Source of the DNA: Cryphonectria parasitica EP155
Lineage: Eukaryota; Ascomycota; Sordariomycetes; Diaporthales; Cryphonectriaceae
Assembly (NCBI RefSeq): GCF_011745365.1
Contig: NW_024468912.1
Coordinates: 372,001 to 436,000, forward strand
DNA length: 64,000 nucleotides
Reading direction: 5' to 3'
Shown: one piece after another, positions 44,276-55,007 of the stretch
How the letters are laid out: the number at the start of each line of letters is the position of its first letter
Position numbering within the stretch: position 1 is the stretch's first letter
Program-made: the position numbers and the translations under genes
Notes under the pieces: model-generated
What the model saw: only the letters and a program-made list of their open reading frames with translations
Told to the model about the DNA's origin: nothing
The model's database searches: none

Positions 44276-46414
44276 CTATTCTTCCCTTGGCCCAAAGGGC
44301 CAGAGCAGTTTTGAAAGAATCCACATAACACCGTGCGCAATGCTGTACACCAACGCTACAAAAACTAGGACGAAGTTGTGCACGGGCGAACCCCCAGCCG
44401 CGAGCACCTCGGACCACGCACCAAATGGATCACCACGGCGGCCCCTCTGCACGATCCCCAGGGCCCAGTTGAAATCGGCAATCGCATCGTTCGCCCATTC
44501 CGCGAATATGGAGGCTTTCTTGGGCGGCTGGCGAACCTTGGGCCAAGAGTTGGGAAAGCTTGCGGGCCCACTCTGCTTACCCTCAAAGTCCTTGAGCGTG
44601 AGCGTGTGGTCCTCGTGCTGCCGCTGCTGGACGCTCTCCTTTGTGAGTTTGGCACGAATGCGGTCTTTCTCCTCAGGCGGATTGGCGTTCCACCATTTGT
44701 CGATGGCAGTGAACATGTACTGCTGTATTGGTGTTTTCTCCCTCGGGAAGGCAGGATGGTGTAGGACGGTGAGGATCTCGTCAATGCAGCGGTCAGCGTC
44801 CAGCTTGGAATCGTCCCAGCACCTGACGACCTGCTGCACGGTCCAGTTCGTGGTGATAGTTGCGACAAGGCCGGCTGGCTGGTTGAGGACGTTGCTGAAG
44901 TGGTCCTTGGACAGGTCCGAGTGGCTAGGATCGGACGCGGTGCCATCCAGGTAAACCTGCGCCGAGTCGGCTTTCGCAGCTTCTTCGTCAACCCGATCTC
45001 GTGCCGCCTTGACGGCGTTGCGTAGCGCCCGGACAGAGGACTCAATCATGATGGCGAGGTACTTGAACACGAGCTGGTTGGTATATTCCCCGAGCTGGCC
45101 GTGGGAATAGTCCTCTATCGACTCCTCGGTGTCTTCCAGGCCCTCATGCAGATATTTGGAGACCCTGTCGTGGAGGTAAAGGACAGGTTCGATCGCCTGC
45201 CACAGCACGTTCGCATCGGTGATGGTGACCTCATCTGTTCTAGTCTCCTTGTTGTCGTCGTCGTCGTCGTCGTCGTCGTCATCGTTCTTGTTGACAGGTG
45301 CATACTTCTTAAAAATTTCGCCGACAGCCTGCAGCTGGCTCAGGAGCGGGTCGAGGTCGGGCTGAATCTTGCTCAGTTGTTCGATACCGGTCTTGATGAG
45401 CTGGAAGAGCTGTTCAAAGGCCATGCCGCCGTAGTTGAGCTTCTTAACCATCGTTGTTAGCATTCGACTACAATCTGTACTCAGGTGAAAACTAATCAAG
45501 ACACTCACACTCTCAAGCTCTCCCAGGGAGCCCTTGGACTGTAAGACGGCCTTGTCATCGGCCTCACCAAGTAACGAGTGGAAGATGTCTAGCATGCCAA
45601 ATGTCCCTGTCACGATAGGCGCGACCATGTTTCCCTTGTTGGGCCCATGCGGGACCTTGACCCGACATGCGTCCCCGACAAAGGCAAAGACTTCTTCTTC
45701 TCCCAGCTCGCGCAGACATAGCTCGGTAAAGTTGCTGTGCGCCGCAAAGTCCTCCAGCGTGTGAAGCGCAGCTCCGAGATGGCGGAACGCATCCTTCTTT
45801 GCGGCGCTCTGGTGCTTCCGCCGACCTCTCCGCCCCAGCGCGATGCACGTGGACAGCTGATCTCTGATATAATCGGCAGCCGTGTCCCAACCTTTGCCAG
45901 AATTTGCGATATAGTTTTTCATGCCGGTTTGCGGGTCCATCTCCAGCTCCCTCGGATCGACAGGGCCCCTCAGGCGGCCGTCAATGTCCTGAGCATTATC
46001 TGGGTATCCACTCGGATTATCGATGTGCTCCACGTGTGTGTAGCAGCCTAGCCTCTCCCGCGTGACGTCGAATTCGTCGGTGGCAAAGCCAAACTCCATA
46101 AAGGCCAAGACCGAGACGATGGCGCGGAGGATGGCCTCGGGGACGTTCTCCAGACATGTCGTGTCGATAACCTGCGAGAAATCGCGCAGCCAATTCCCAA
46201 AGTAAACCTGCTTGCGCTGCAGCTTCGTGAAGCGATAACCCGTGAGGAACGACGACGGGAGGTACTTTAGGATGTCAGCGAGGTCACCGTGGCGCCACAC
46301 CATGCCCTTGAACTCGCTGCCAGCTGGAACCTCGCCAGCGCCAAAGGCGGCGGCAGGGCGCACTAGGAGGAGACATAGGAAGATGAGGATAAGGAGGGAG
46401 GTGGCGGAGGGCAT
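44276..46414 (-). CDS. HET-C family protein
   Basis: Exons 46414-45509 and 45442-44276 give 690 residues; the 66-nt intron (GTGAGT donor, GCTAAC branch, TTAAG acceptor) is a multiple of three and stop-free, so retention would give 712. A signal peptide (LLILIFLCLLLVRPAAA) is followed by the conserved HET-C region: RHGDLADILKYLP, VYFGNWLRDFSQ, EHIDNPSGYPDN, LRGPVDPRELEMDPQTGMKNYIA, LGAALHTLEDFAAHSNF. HET-C proteins are known from Neurospora heterokaryon incompatibility, but most homologues have no shown allorecognition role. An 11-Asp run (coded by GTC repeats at 45254-45280 on the plus strand) lies mid-protein, and the C-terminus has a hydrophobic segment (FVLVFVALVYSIAHGVMWIL) rather than the Gly-rich tail of the Neurospora protein. 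Confidence 0.9.
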   Translation of the reverse strand: MPSATSLLILIFLCLLLVRPAAAFGAGEVPAGSEFKGMVWRHGDLADILKYLPSSFLTGYRFTKLQRKQVYFGNWLRDFSQVIDTTCLENVPEAILRAIVSVLAFMEFGFATDEFDVTRERLGCYTHVEHIDNPSGYPDNAQDIDGRLRGPVDPRELEMDPQTGMKNYIANSGKGWDTAADYIRDQLSTCIALGRRGRRKHQSAAKKDAFRHLGAALHTLEDFAAHSNFTELCLRELGEEEVFAFVGDACRVKVPHGPNKGNMVAPIVTGTFGMLDIFHSLLGEADDKAVLQSKGSLGELESVSVLISFHLSTDCSRMLTTMVKKLNYGGMAFEQLFQLIKTGIEQLSKIQPDLDPLLSQLQAVGEIFKKYAPVNKNDDDDDDDDDDNKETRTDEVTITDANVLWQAIEPVLYLHDRVSKYLHEGLEDTEESIEDYSHGQLGEYTNQLVFKYLAIMIESSVRALRNAVKAARDRVDEEAAKADSAQVYLDGTASDPSHSDLSKDHFSNVLNQPAGLVATITTNWTVQQVVRCWDDSKLDADRCIDEILTVLHHPAFPREKTPIQQYMFTAIDKWWNANPPEEKDRIRAKLTKESVQQRQHEDHTLTLKDFEGKQSGPASFPNSWPKVRQPPKKASIFAEWANDAIADFNWALGIVQRGRRGDPFGAWSEVLAAGGSPVHNFVLVFVALVYSIAHGVMWILSKLLWPFGPREE
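45254..45280 (-). repeat. (GAC)9 trinucleotide repeat coding poly-Asp
   Basis: Nine GTC units on the plus strand encode most of an 11-residue Asp run in the HET-C protein; they lie in frame and are likely length-variable. Confidence 0.9.
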
Positions 46415-48038
46415 CGTGCTATTGCATATCCCCCATCGTGATGTTGAAGAGGGAAGAAGTCCTGCGGTTTTTTTCTCTTCAAGTCGAATTTTTTTCTTTC
46501 TTCCATTGTTCCTGCCTTGGCTTCTTGTTCACATGTCAAGCAAATGACGTCGACCAATGGCCGGAGCAAAACACCCGGAAGCCCGCACGTGGCTAGCAGC
46601 TTTAGGCCCGGATAGAAGCGGGCCTCACGATGCCGGTGTACCCATAGTGCAATACCTCACATTTGGGCATCGAATGCTGTTGAGCATATACAATTTCCTT
46701 GGAAGTATCAGCCCATGGCAACAGAAAGAAGCTTACGCAGTCCTCAAGTAATTATTGAATGCAATTGTGCAATAATTGAGAGAAGGAAAGTCTCGGCAGA
46801 AATTCGCAAAGAGAAAAAGTAGCCGATTTCAGGTGGTTGATGGGGAAAAAGAAAACTTACAGCGAAGAGCAAACATGTCAATCCGGTCCCTGTATATGCC
46901 TAGTAGATGCGCTGGGGAGGGTGGCATGGATGCGTAATTAGTGAATTCAGTATCAGATAATATGACTGTAAGTCATCTGCTATGTCAACGAAAAAGACGC
47001 GCAATGGACAACACCACCACTCCTGATAGGCATGCCCATATAGTTCATCATACTGTTAGTTACTGCCAAATAGGCTGCAGATTGACGAATCACACTTGAT
47101 ATCGATCCAACATGATGGTCAATACAAGCAGAAACTACTGCAACGGTCCCAAGCTTGGCAGGGGTCTTGCAGATGTGCACTGCTGAGACAACCATAAAAC
47201 TTTCTGCCATATCATAGCATGGTCTGGACTGTTAGGCTTGGCTTGCGGGCGAGGCTGAGAGTTGGGACACCTTCAATTTTCCATGCTGGAATTTGAGATG
47301 ACACCCTTAAGCAGAACCACAGAGCCCTGGCGTGTTGTCATGATGTCTCAAGCGACCTTGGCCTGAGACAAATCAAAACCTGTCGTATGTCACAGGCCGC
47401 TCTCCCCGCCACGGCCTGCCAACTTGTGCCGCCTCTCTGGCCCTTTAATTTCCTCAGTCTCAACTTAGAACACTGATCTTTTCCTTTTATTACTTCGAGC
47501 AACTCTCGATGACTCCCAAGCATTACACTGTCTGCCTCCAGTGACGTTGGTCTTGATGGGGCGCGTCTCTCCCTTGGGACTGAGTCGAGATGCTTGAAAC
47601 AATGAGGCGGTGTCATTTCATTCGTCGATCACAGCCTGTATTGAGTACGGGCACCCCTCTTAGGACAAGAACTTGGGGAAAGTCCGAGGGAGCAGGCGCA
47701 TTGATTAAATTTCTCTGGATGGTACCCCATGGCTTAGCTATTCTCGTTCGAGGGGACAAGCATGGAGCGAACATATCACAGAAAGCTCTAGAGCCAAAAC
47801 TCTAGATCCATTGTCGAGCAAGAGCATCTGCATATTGGAATTATCAAATATATTTCTGATTATTCATAAAACATTTAGACCAATTTGTGACTGTGCTTTT
47901 GACGCGATATCCTCAAACTTTGCCTGATGCCATATCTCGACCGTCATTACCCTTAAGCTACTTTGACCGCACATCATGGCGCACCCTGGCAAGCTCATTT
48001 TGATTCCAAAAGAAGAAGGGAGGGGGGTTGTCATGCTT
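46415..48038. other. intergenic region
   Basis: Promoter of the HET-C gene (CT-rich near 46480-46505) and 3' flank of the small secreted protein gene. Frames here are under 95 codons and show no domain. Confidence 0.55.
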
Positions 48039-48716
48039 CTAAGGCAGTGCCTGAGGGGTGTAGCTCTGGTCCGGTGTCACAACAGTACCGTTCTGAACCT
48101 GCTTGTCGGTCTGCCCAGTGTTAGAAACCTGCTGCATAGGCCAATGAAAGCCCTGTTTCGGAGTCCTAAAGGGTTAGATTACTCACATATGCCGGGTATA
48201 CAATAAGATTGGCGGCGTAGTTGACCACCGCAAAGGTTGTCTACAGGGTTATGGGTCAGTCAATGTTTCCTCTCTTCCTCCGCCTTGGCACGCCTCCTCG
48301 GTGAGACTCAGGGGAGTAAGTGACGTACGAAGCCGTTTCCAGGGCCAAACTGGCCGCTCCATCCAGAGGTCACAGTGTACACCTATGAGATTCGTTAGAA
48401 TAATCACCAATCTATTATCATGATCATCACATCGCTCGGTGGAATTTCTTACACCACAAGTCGCGGGTCCCCCGTTGGTCTCAGAGGCCGGTGATCCGGT
48501 CACAGTCTCAACACAAGGCGTGGTGCCCGTGCCGTTGTTGATGCCGAACGACCAGGTGCAGCTGGTGTCTGCCGCATCGCAGGTGCGTACCAGAGACGTG
48601 ATGGTCCATGTCTCCGCGTCGGCCATCATGGAGATGGCATCGGCCCTGGGCCGCGACGGGGCCGCGACGGCAAGGGCAGACAGAAGGGAGGGGATCAGAA
48701 GCTTGATGGAAAGCAT
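48039..48716 (-). CDS. small secreted four-cysteine protein
   Basis: Exons 48716-48453, 48382-48329, 48240-48187 and 48131-48039, all phase 0, 154 residues. The donors are GTAAGA, GTACGT and GTGAGT, and every acceptor ends in AG. A signal peptide (KLLIPSLLSALAVAAP) is followed by TWTITSLVRTCDAADTSC, WSFGINNGTG, TPCVETVTG and a Cys in PATCGVYTV, that is, four cysteines likely forming two disulfides. The C-terminal half (GWSGQFGPGNGF, FAVVNYAANLIVYPAY) is hydrophobic and glycine-rich. Size, secretion and cysteines match small secreted proteins often called effector candidates, but no function is known. Confidence 0.8.
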
Positions 48717-48830
48717 TTTGGAAGGCAGGTGATATATATTTAACGAGGTCTTGGTATCGTCCACTATGGTGTTGTGGCAGGATAGAGAAGAGCCAAACCA
48801 AACACTCATCCATAGGCTGGGTGTGCCTCC

Positions 48831-48838
48831 TTTTATAT
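48831..48838 (-). promoter_or_regulatory. TATA box of the small secreted protein gene
   Basis: The minus strand reads GTATATAAAAGG about 115 bases upstream of the start codon, with a second TATATA-rich patch near 48730. Confidence 0.5.
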
Positions 48839-51161
48839 ACATTCAACCTCACACCACGATGGCCTGGACGACGTAGGGACGACGTATAGGCGCCCAGGCT
48901 GTCTCACTTTTGTCTTCAATTTTTTTTAACCTTTCCCATGCATATTGAGTAATATCCGCACAGGACGTGAGGGCAACTCGGTAAAAGTCCCCCTCCCCCC
49001 CCCTTGCCTTAGGTACCAAGACGTCATGAGGATTCCTGTGAAGGAGCCAAAACTCGTACCAGCGCATCGGCCAAGTGAGCACTACAACATCATGGTCCAG
49101 CCCAAACCAAGCTTCTCCTGCCATTGTTGACTAGTTCTAAAGGTCACCTGGCCGCGTAGCGAGTGTTCAACATGCCATTCTACCCAAAGAACTCCGATGT
49201 TTGTGTTTCCCCTAAGGGGGCCAAAAGGCACTGAAGGGTACCATCGAGCCGTGAGATCGGCAGCTTGGCCTCGTATTCAACCCTGTTCTGTGGGGAAAAT
49301 GGCCTGCCGCTAGACACCAATCCTGCAAGCAACCATCAAGACACGGTGCTCGGCTCGCGCAGTCCGCATCTGGGTGAATACATTAAGCTTAAAACAGGCG
49401 AGAGGGGGCGGTCTGCTGCTGGCTGTGCCCTCAAGCCCCATGCGAAGGGGGGTTTTTAAGTCATGGCCCAGTGGATTTGTGAGATTTTGGCATCGAACGT
49501 TGAGGCTGATTTCTCTGGGTACACGGCTCCACCCTTGTGTTCCTTGAACCAACGGGTTGGCGATATTCCCGGCCCATCGAGAGTTGCTCCCGAGGTCCCG
49601 AGCCAGCTGCCCATGTCAGGCGGTATTACCATCCATGGAACGTTCCATTTCCTAGGGAGATATGGAGAGTTTGTAGAGTATTGTTCTCTGTTCTTATTAC
49701 TTTCCTTCTGTTTCTTATGAAACAACCTTCAGTGTGGAGAAAATTCGAGAAACGCCGCACCAGCAGCGCTGGGGATCCTCATTTGCCACAGCACTGACCC
49801 CGTGATCTGAATTCTGTGGATTTGGAGGCGGTAGCTCGATTAGACAACGTGGTTGAGATGTCCTAACCTTGTCTCAAAAAAGTGAGGACATCTTTTCGGA
49901 TGAAGAGCTGTGGCTTCTGAGTCGCAGCATCCCTCACACTTTATTTTTGCATTCTCACTCTATTTTTCCTATCTTTTTACTTTCATCTCTCCCCAAGAAA
50001 AAAGAAGAAAAATCCTCAAGACTTCCAATCTCCCCTATCCTCTATTCTTTTCTCGCTGTCTCCCACCCACAGTGTTTCAACGATAGTCCAGGGAGAATCA
50101 CTTGATTGTGGCACAGATCAATCCTCAGATGAACCATCTCTGAACTTCACATATTGATTAGGGCCCAACTATCAGCGTCGACTTGGACGATCTGCGGCTT
50201 CAGGCACGTATTGTGTACAATCCATGACGCGGAAGCATACACCGACATCCTTTCAATACAGAGACACGTGTTGGCGCTTCTGTGCTAGCCATTACCCATA
50301 TCATGCAGCATCTGTGATACCTTGACTCTCAGCCGTGCAGTTGTCTCAGTGTAGCAATTATCTTGACGAATAGAAATCGAGATCCTGGGAGGATCCGACA
50401 GGATACTCCGATCAGTACTTAGAAGCATGGTAAGCCACTTCCGAGGACTATTGGTATCTTGGCCTCCACACGAATTGGGCCCGAGAAACATTTACAAGGA
50501 AGCATCTCACCACCCTCAAAAAGGTTTGGTTTCTCAACCTAATTGCTGACACTCTTGTCACCAGACGGTACGGACTGGGTTCTGCTAGGATTGCTTGCTG
50601 GTGATTATTCTGGGATGATGTATGCTGCGGCGAAGACCTGCGAAATTTCACTACAACGCTGTTGTTCTCATAAATCATCAAAAGCGGTCGTATAAGTGCC
50701 TGGCCCTCGTCGAGCAAATTGAGAATAGACCTCTTGTGCTAAGAACGAAGTATTGGCCAGATTTGATGCTAAGGGAGATACGACGCTCGTGATGCCTCCA
50801 TGAAGGTTTCCCAAGAGGGGTAAACCTGCAGGTCACCAAGAAAGAATCTTGGGGTTACCCTCTCCCTTTATCCGGCCTTGCGACACCCCTTCTGAGCTGG
50901 AGCCCCAATTGCTGATCATGTCGTCCGCCTTCGCTATCCCTAGATTGTCACACATCGGAAAATCAACCTCGGGTAATGATTACCGGATTGTTTACCGGGA
51001 TTGAGTTTATGCTGTGGACTCATTATAAGACAAACCCCGCGTTGTGGAATAATGGAAGCACGATTTCAAGAGCGGGCTGCGCACTCAATGAAACTTTTCC
51101 CCGCTCGACCACACTAACCAGCCCTCCTTCTCTGTGATCATCGAAATTTTGATTTGACACA
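48839..51161. other. 2.3-kb gene-free stretch
   Basis: No supported gene. A C-rich run lies near 48991-49003. An 85-codon frame at 49463-49720 has no domain or splice support. The last 150 bases form the promoter of the alcohol dehydrogenase gene, with ATTATAAG near 51020. Confidence 0.5.
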
Positions 51162-52702
51162 ATGGGCAAGACGAGTAGCGCTGAAAACTTCGAGATTCCT
51201 GCAGAATGCATCGCGGGCGTCGTCAAGAACGAGGGGCCGAACTTCGAGGTGGAGGTGAAGATGGTTCCTGTGCCCAAGATTGGTAGGTCAAGATCTCCAC
51301 CGAGGGGCTCTACAGCAGCGACAACAAGAAGTGTCAAGGTCTGTCTGTCTTCTACACATGCTCAGGTGCCAACTATCTCTTCCAACAGGTCCTGAGGATG
51401 TCCTCATCAAGATGAACGCCACGGGTCTCTGCATGTCGGACGTCCATTTTATGATGAGCGACTGGGGAATGTCCCAGATGTCCACCTTCGGCACCATCTG
51501 TGCCGGTCATGAGGGCTCAGGAGTGATCGTCAAGGTGGGCGACCGGGTCAGAAACCTTAAGATCGGCCAGCGGGCGGGCATCAAACCCTTGCTTGACGTG
51601 TGCGGTATCTGTGAACAGTGCAGACACGGCCGGGATAATTACTGCCAAAAGGGCGTTTTCACTGGCCTGCACGCCGATGGTCAAGCTTCCCCTTGAAAGA
51701 AAACTAGAATTCAGTCTTCTGATGACTGAATGGTGATTTACAGGTTCCTACAAGCAATACGTCAAGTCACCTGAACGGTACACGACTGTCATTCCAGAAG
51801 GTCTGGATGACTACGTTGCAGGGCCGGTGATGTGCTCTGGCTCGACAATGTACACGGCTCTGAAAGCCTCTGGTATCCAACCAGGCCAGTGGGCTTGTTT
51901 CCCAGGCGGAGGTGGAGGTGTAGGTATCCAAGGGGTCCAGCTTGCATCCGCAATGGGTTTTCGACCCATTGTCATCGATACAGGATCGGAGAGAAAAGCC
52001 TTAGCTGAAAAGATGGGCGCAGAAGCTTTTGTAGACTTTAAGGAAGTTTCGGATCCGGCCGCCAAGGTACTGGATATCACCGGTGGTGGTGCACATGTAG
52101 TCTTCGTAACGGGTATGTATTGATCTCGTCAGAAGGAGACGAGTCTTGAGTATCTGCTGACAGTCATTCTGGCAGCTATTCAAGCCTATCCTAATTGTAT
52201 GGATTACATCGGGGCGAGACCTGGTGCGACAATCATGTGGTATGTCTCGCAAGTTTCCTGTATACCTTTTCCTTCTTGTCTTGTATAGCATGACTCACAT
52301 ATTGACGAGAAATGCAGCATTGGCCTCCCACCTGAAGGCGAGTTCCACTTCAACATCGACCCTAAGCGCGTTGCATTCCTGAATCAAGGCGTCCGGGGCA
52401 CTATTATCAGTCCTCTGGGTGACATTGACGAAGCGCTTGACTTTGCAAAACGAGGTAGGCTAGATATCACACGTCAATCATCGTTGAAAACAATGAGTAG
52501 CCCACTAATGACATTGTTTAGGGAAACTTCGCCTCAAGCCTACAGTCGTGGGCGTTTCCAAGTGGAACGAAGCCGTCCAGAAGCTGAGGGCCGGTCAAGT
52601 CGCAGGGTAAGTGTCTTTCTCTTTACAGGCCTATTTGAATAGGCCAAGCTGACCCAAGTCATCTCTTACAGACGCATCGTGGTCGATTTCAATCTGCCAT
52701 GA
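51162..52702 (+). CDS. zinc-containing alcohol dehydrogenase
   Basis: Seven exons: 51162-51282, 51389-51679, 51744-52112, 52176-52239, 52318-52454, 52522-52606 and 52672-52702, 365 residues, all phases consistent. It is a medium-chain dehydrogenase. Catalytic zinc ligands are Cys55 (GLCMSDVH), His81 and Glu82 (GHEGSG); structural zinc ligands are Cys112, 115, 118 and 126 (CGICEQCRHGRDNYC). The nucleotide-binding loop reads CFPGGGGGVGIQGVQLA, followed by an acidic-type IVIDTGS position where Asp favours NAD over NADP. The C-terminus ends RIVVDFNLP. It probably oxidises a small primary or secondary alcohol in the cytosol; the substrate is not deducible. One donor (51680, GTCAAG) is atypical. 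Confidence 0.9.
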
Positions 52703-53208
52703 ACCTTCTGTGGGAGGATCTAAGGTGCTGCCAGTGTTAGGACGCTGATTATCGTCATTTTCCCATGTGCTCACTGGGTCCTTTTCAAACTTTCGATCAT
52801 TGCATTTCATTTAAGCGAGTCACTGCCGGCAACTTCGGATCTTTCTTGTCGTATCATTGGGAGAGGAGTTCCAAGTGACCCGTCTATCATCAAGTCGAAA
52901 TGGCGAGTGTTGGAGGGTGGATCTTCATCCCCTTATATGCGCCCCACTCATTTGGCGGTGAGCTTTTGTCTTTAGAAGTCATCATGCTCTTTAATTCATA
53001 CTCGATGGCAGTCGTACGTGATTCTGTTATTCTCTGTTGGAAAAGGATTGTTTTCTCGCATGCGCAACTGTCACCCCGAACTTCTGCCAGATCCAAATTG
53101 CCCGGCGACGTCGGCCCCGGCCTCCACCCCGGCGCAGGAATAGCAGATCGTGAATCGAGCCCAGACAGCACAGGCCGGAAGCCTGGATCTATGCCTGGAA
53201 TTAAAAGA
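52703..53208. other. intergenic region / leader
   Basis: 3' flank of the dehydrogenase and leader of the next gene. The frame of the amidotransferase-like protein stays open upstream to 52900, but that part is not family-like and is taken as untranslated. Confidence 0.5.
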
Positions 53209-54201
53209 ATGGCTTTTCAACACCACCGTATCCGGGTCGCCATGCTGAATGCCGACACTTCCAACCCAAATACATATGCTAACATGGGGACGTTTGGCGA
53301 CATCCTGCACTATGTCTTGGCTGCAGCTGCGTCCAGATTGTCCACCGGCCTAGCCATCGAGCATGAGACTTTCGACGTTGTCCGCGGCGAGTATCCTGCT
53401 TCGGTCTTCGGGTTTGACGCTGTTATGATCACTGCGTCCTCTGCATCGTCATACGATGACCAGCCTTGGATTCGAACACTCCAAGAGTACTTGATGTCAC
53501 TATATCAAGAAAATTCGCATATCAGGATATTCGGCAGCTGTTTTGGGCATCACCTTATTTGTCAGACTTTGTTGGGAGGGTGTGGCGTTCGAGTCGAAAA
53601 GCACCCAAATGGCTGGGAGGTCGGTGTCAGCAATGTGGCGTTCACCAGCGACTTTATGAAAGCTTTCAGTCAGTCTCACAGTGTTGCGAGTGGCTTTAAG
53701 CAAGGTTCTGGCCGGTTACCGAGTCCAGAAGCTGAGGACGTCGACTCTGGCCGTGTCGAGGGCTCTCCTGATGTGGCTTCTTTGATGCCGAGAAAAATGC
53801 GCTTACAGTTCGTTCATGCTGATCAGGTCGTTCTCCCACCATCGGCTACTGCTTCGCTGCCCAGCCCATGGACCCTGGTGGGATCTACGGAGCACTGCTT
53901 CGTGCAAGGGGTTTATCATCCAGGACGCGTGCTCACACTCCAAGGGCATTTTGAATTTGACAAATTCGAAGGCCGGGAAACAATGAGGATATTTGGTGCG
54001 GAGGACAATCTTGGAGGAAACTCGCTCAGTGACCAGGCTCCAGTGGTTGATGCGGAAGATTTCAAGGACGACGGCGACCTGATGGCCGAGATGGTAGTGC
54101 GGTTCCTTGCGGGCGAGCAAGCAATTGTTCAAGAACGAAGAGGAGAGCCAGGACCTGGAGACGAACCACTCACACCTAGAGCATCGATGGAATTACAATG
54201 A
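53209..54201 (+). CDS. class I glutamine-amidotransferase-like protein
   Basis: Single exon, 330 residues from the ATG at 53209 (an ATG at 53191 adds six residues; an in-frame ATG at 52900 would add an atypical 103). The start was chosen because HRIRVAMLNADTSNP matches the first β-strand of the fold. The nucleophile elbow is FGSCFGHHLICQ (Cys111), and the catalytic His lies in QGHFEFDKFEG. Such stand-alone GATase1-like proteins, related to GMP-synthase amidotransferase domains, occur widely in fungi and may hydrolyse γ-glutamyl or other amides; the substrate is unknown. A Ser/Asp-rich insert (SPEAEDVDSGRVEGSPD) interrupts the middle. Confidence 0.8.
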   Translation: MAFQHHRIRVAMLNADTSNPNTYANMGTFGDILHYVLAAAASRLSTGLAIEHETFDVVRGEYPASVFGFDAVMITASSASSYDDQPWIRTLQEYLMSLYQENSHIRIFGSCFGHHLICQTLLGGCGVRVEKHPNGWEVGVSNVAFTSDFMKAFSQSHSVASGFKQGSGRLPSPEAEDVDSGRVEGSPDVASLMPRKMRLQFVHADQVVLPPSATASLPSPWTLVGSTEHCFVQGVYHPGRVLTLQGHFEFDKFEGRETMRIFGAEDNLGGNSLSDQAPVVDAEDFKDDGDLMAEMVVRFLAGEQAIVQERRGEPGPGDEPLTPRASMELQ

Positions 54202-55007
54202 GACTCTACTATTGGCAGATATGGGGAGTGCCTGAACTACTTAGCTCTGTTTCACCAAAGCATCAATCATCTGTTCGTGGGCAGATATTGCTGCTTGAGG
54301 GTGCTTTGAACTCCGAGTACTGGATGGACTGTACGTGGTAGAGGCTAGCACAGTAGTTTCATCTTGGTGAAGTATAACTTCTTCTCAAGGCTAATTCGTA
54401 TTGAAGGGGGCCCGTTGCTTGTGTCAGGCTGTAGACACGGTAGCTAGATTTGTAGCAAGTAGCACATCCAATCTATCTCTAACGCCATACATCTGGAGCT
54501 TGTCTGGCATGCGACGCTAATGTCCAAGTGGACAAAGCCCTGTAACTGCATAACATAGATAACATTGTATTGTGTTGCCCATGCAAAATGAGTGCATAGG
54601 AGAATGCAATTACGGAACGCCAGAAACGACGAAATCAGGCCCAAATTGCCATGAGCTGCATGCCGTGTACGGCTGAGCGGGCCGGTCGCCTAGGTGGGCT
54701 CAAAAATCACGGTCGAGTTCTTCCGAATAACCTCGGTGGTATCAAGCGGCGTCTCCACGCAGCAGCACGGGAACAGCGAGGTAAATTACCCGCCAATGGT
54801 CACATCGAGCCCGGACCGCAAAAGCGCTGCTCTTCGGGCGATGCTTTTTTTTGCGGCCGAGAGGAGCAACAGTTCCACATCTTATCCCGAGCCTCTGTGC
54901 CGGACACCGGGCACATCATATATGGGTAAGGTCTCTTCACAATAGCTTCAGCTCAAAACACAATCACTCAGAGGTCATTCCTTTACAGAGCTCTGCAGGT
55001 AAACAGT
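54202..55007. other. intergenic region
   Basis: 3' flank of the amidotransferase-like gene and promoter of the esterase gene, with CATATATGGG near 54916 as a possible TATA element. No gene is seen. Confidence 0.55.
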
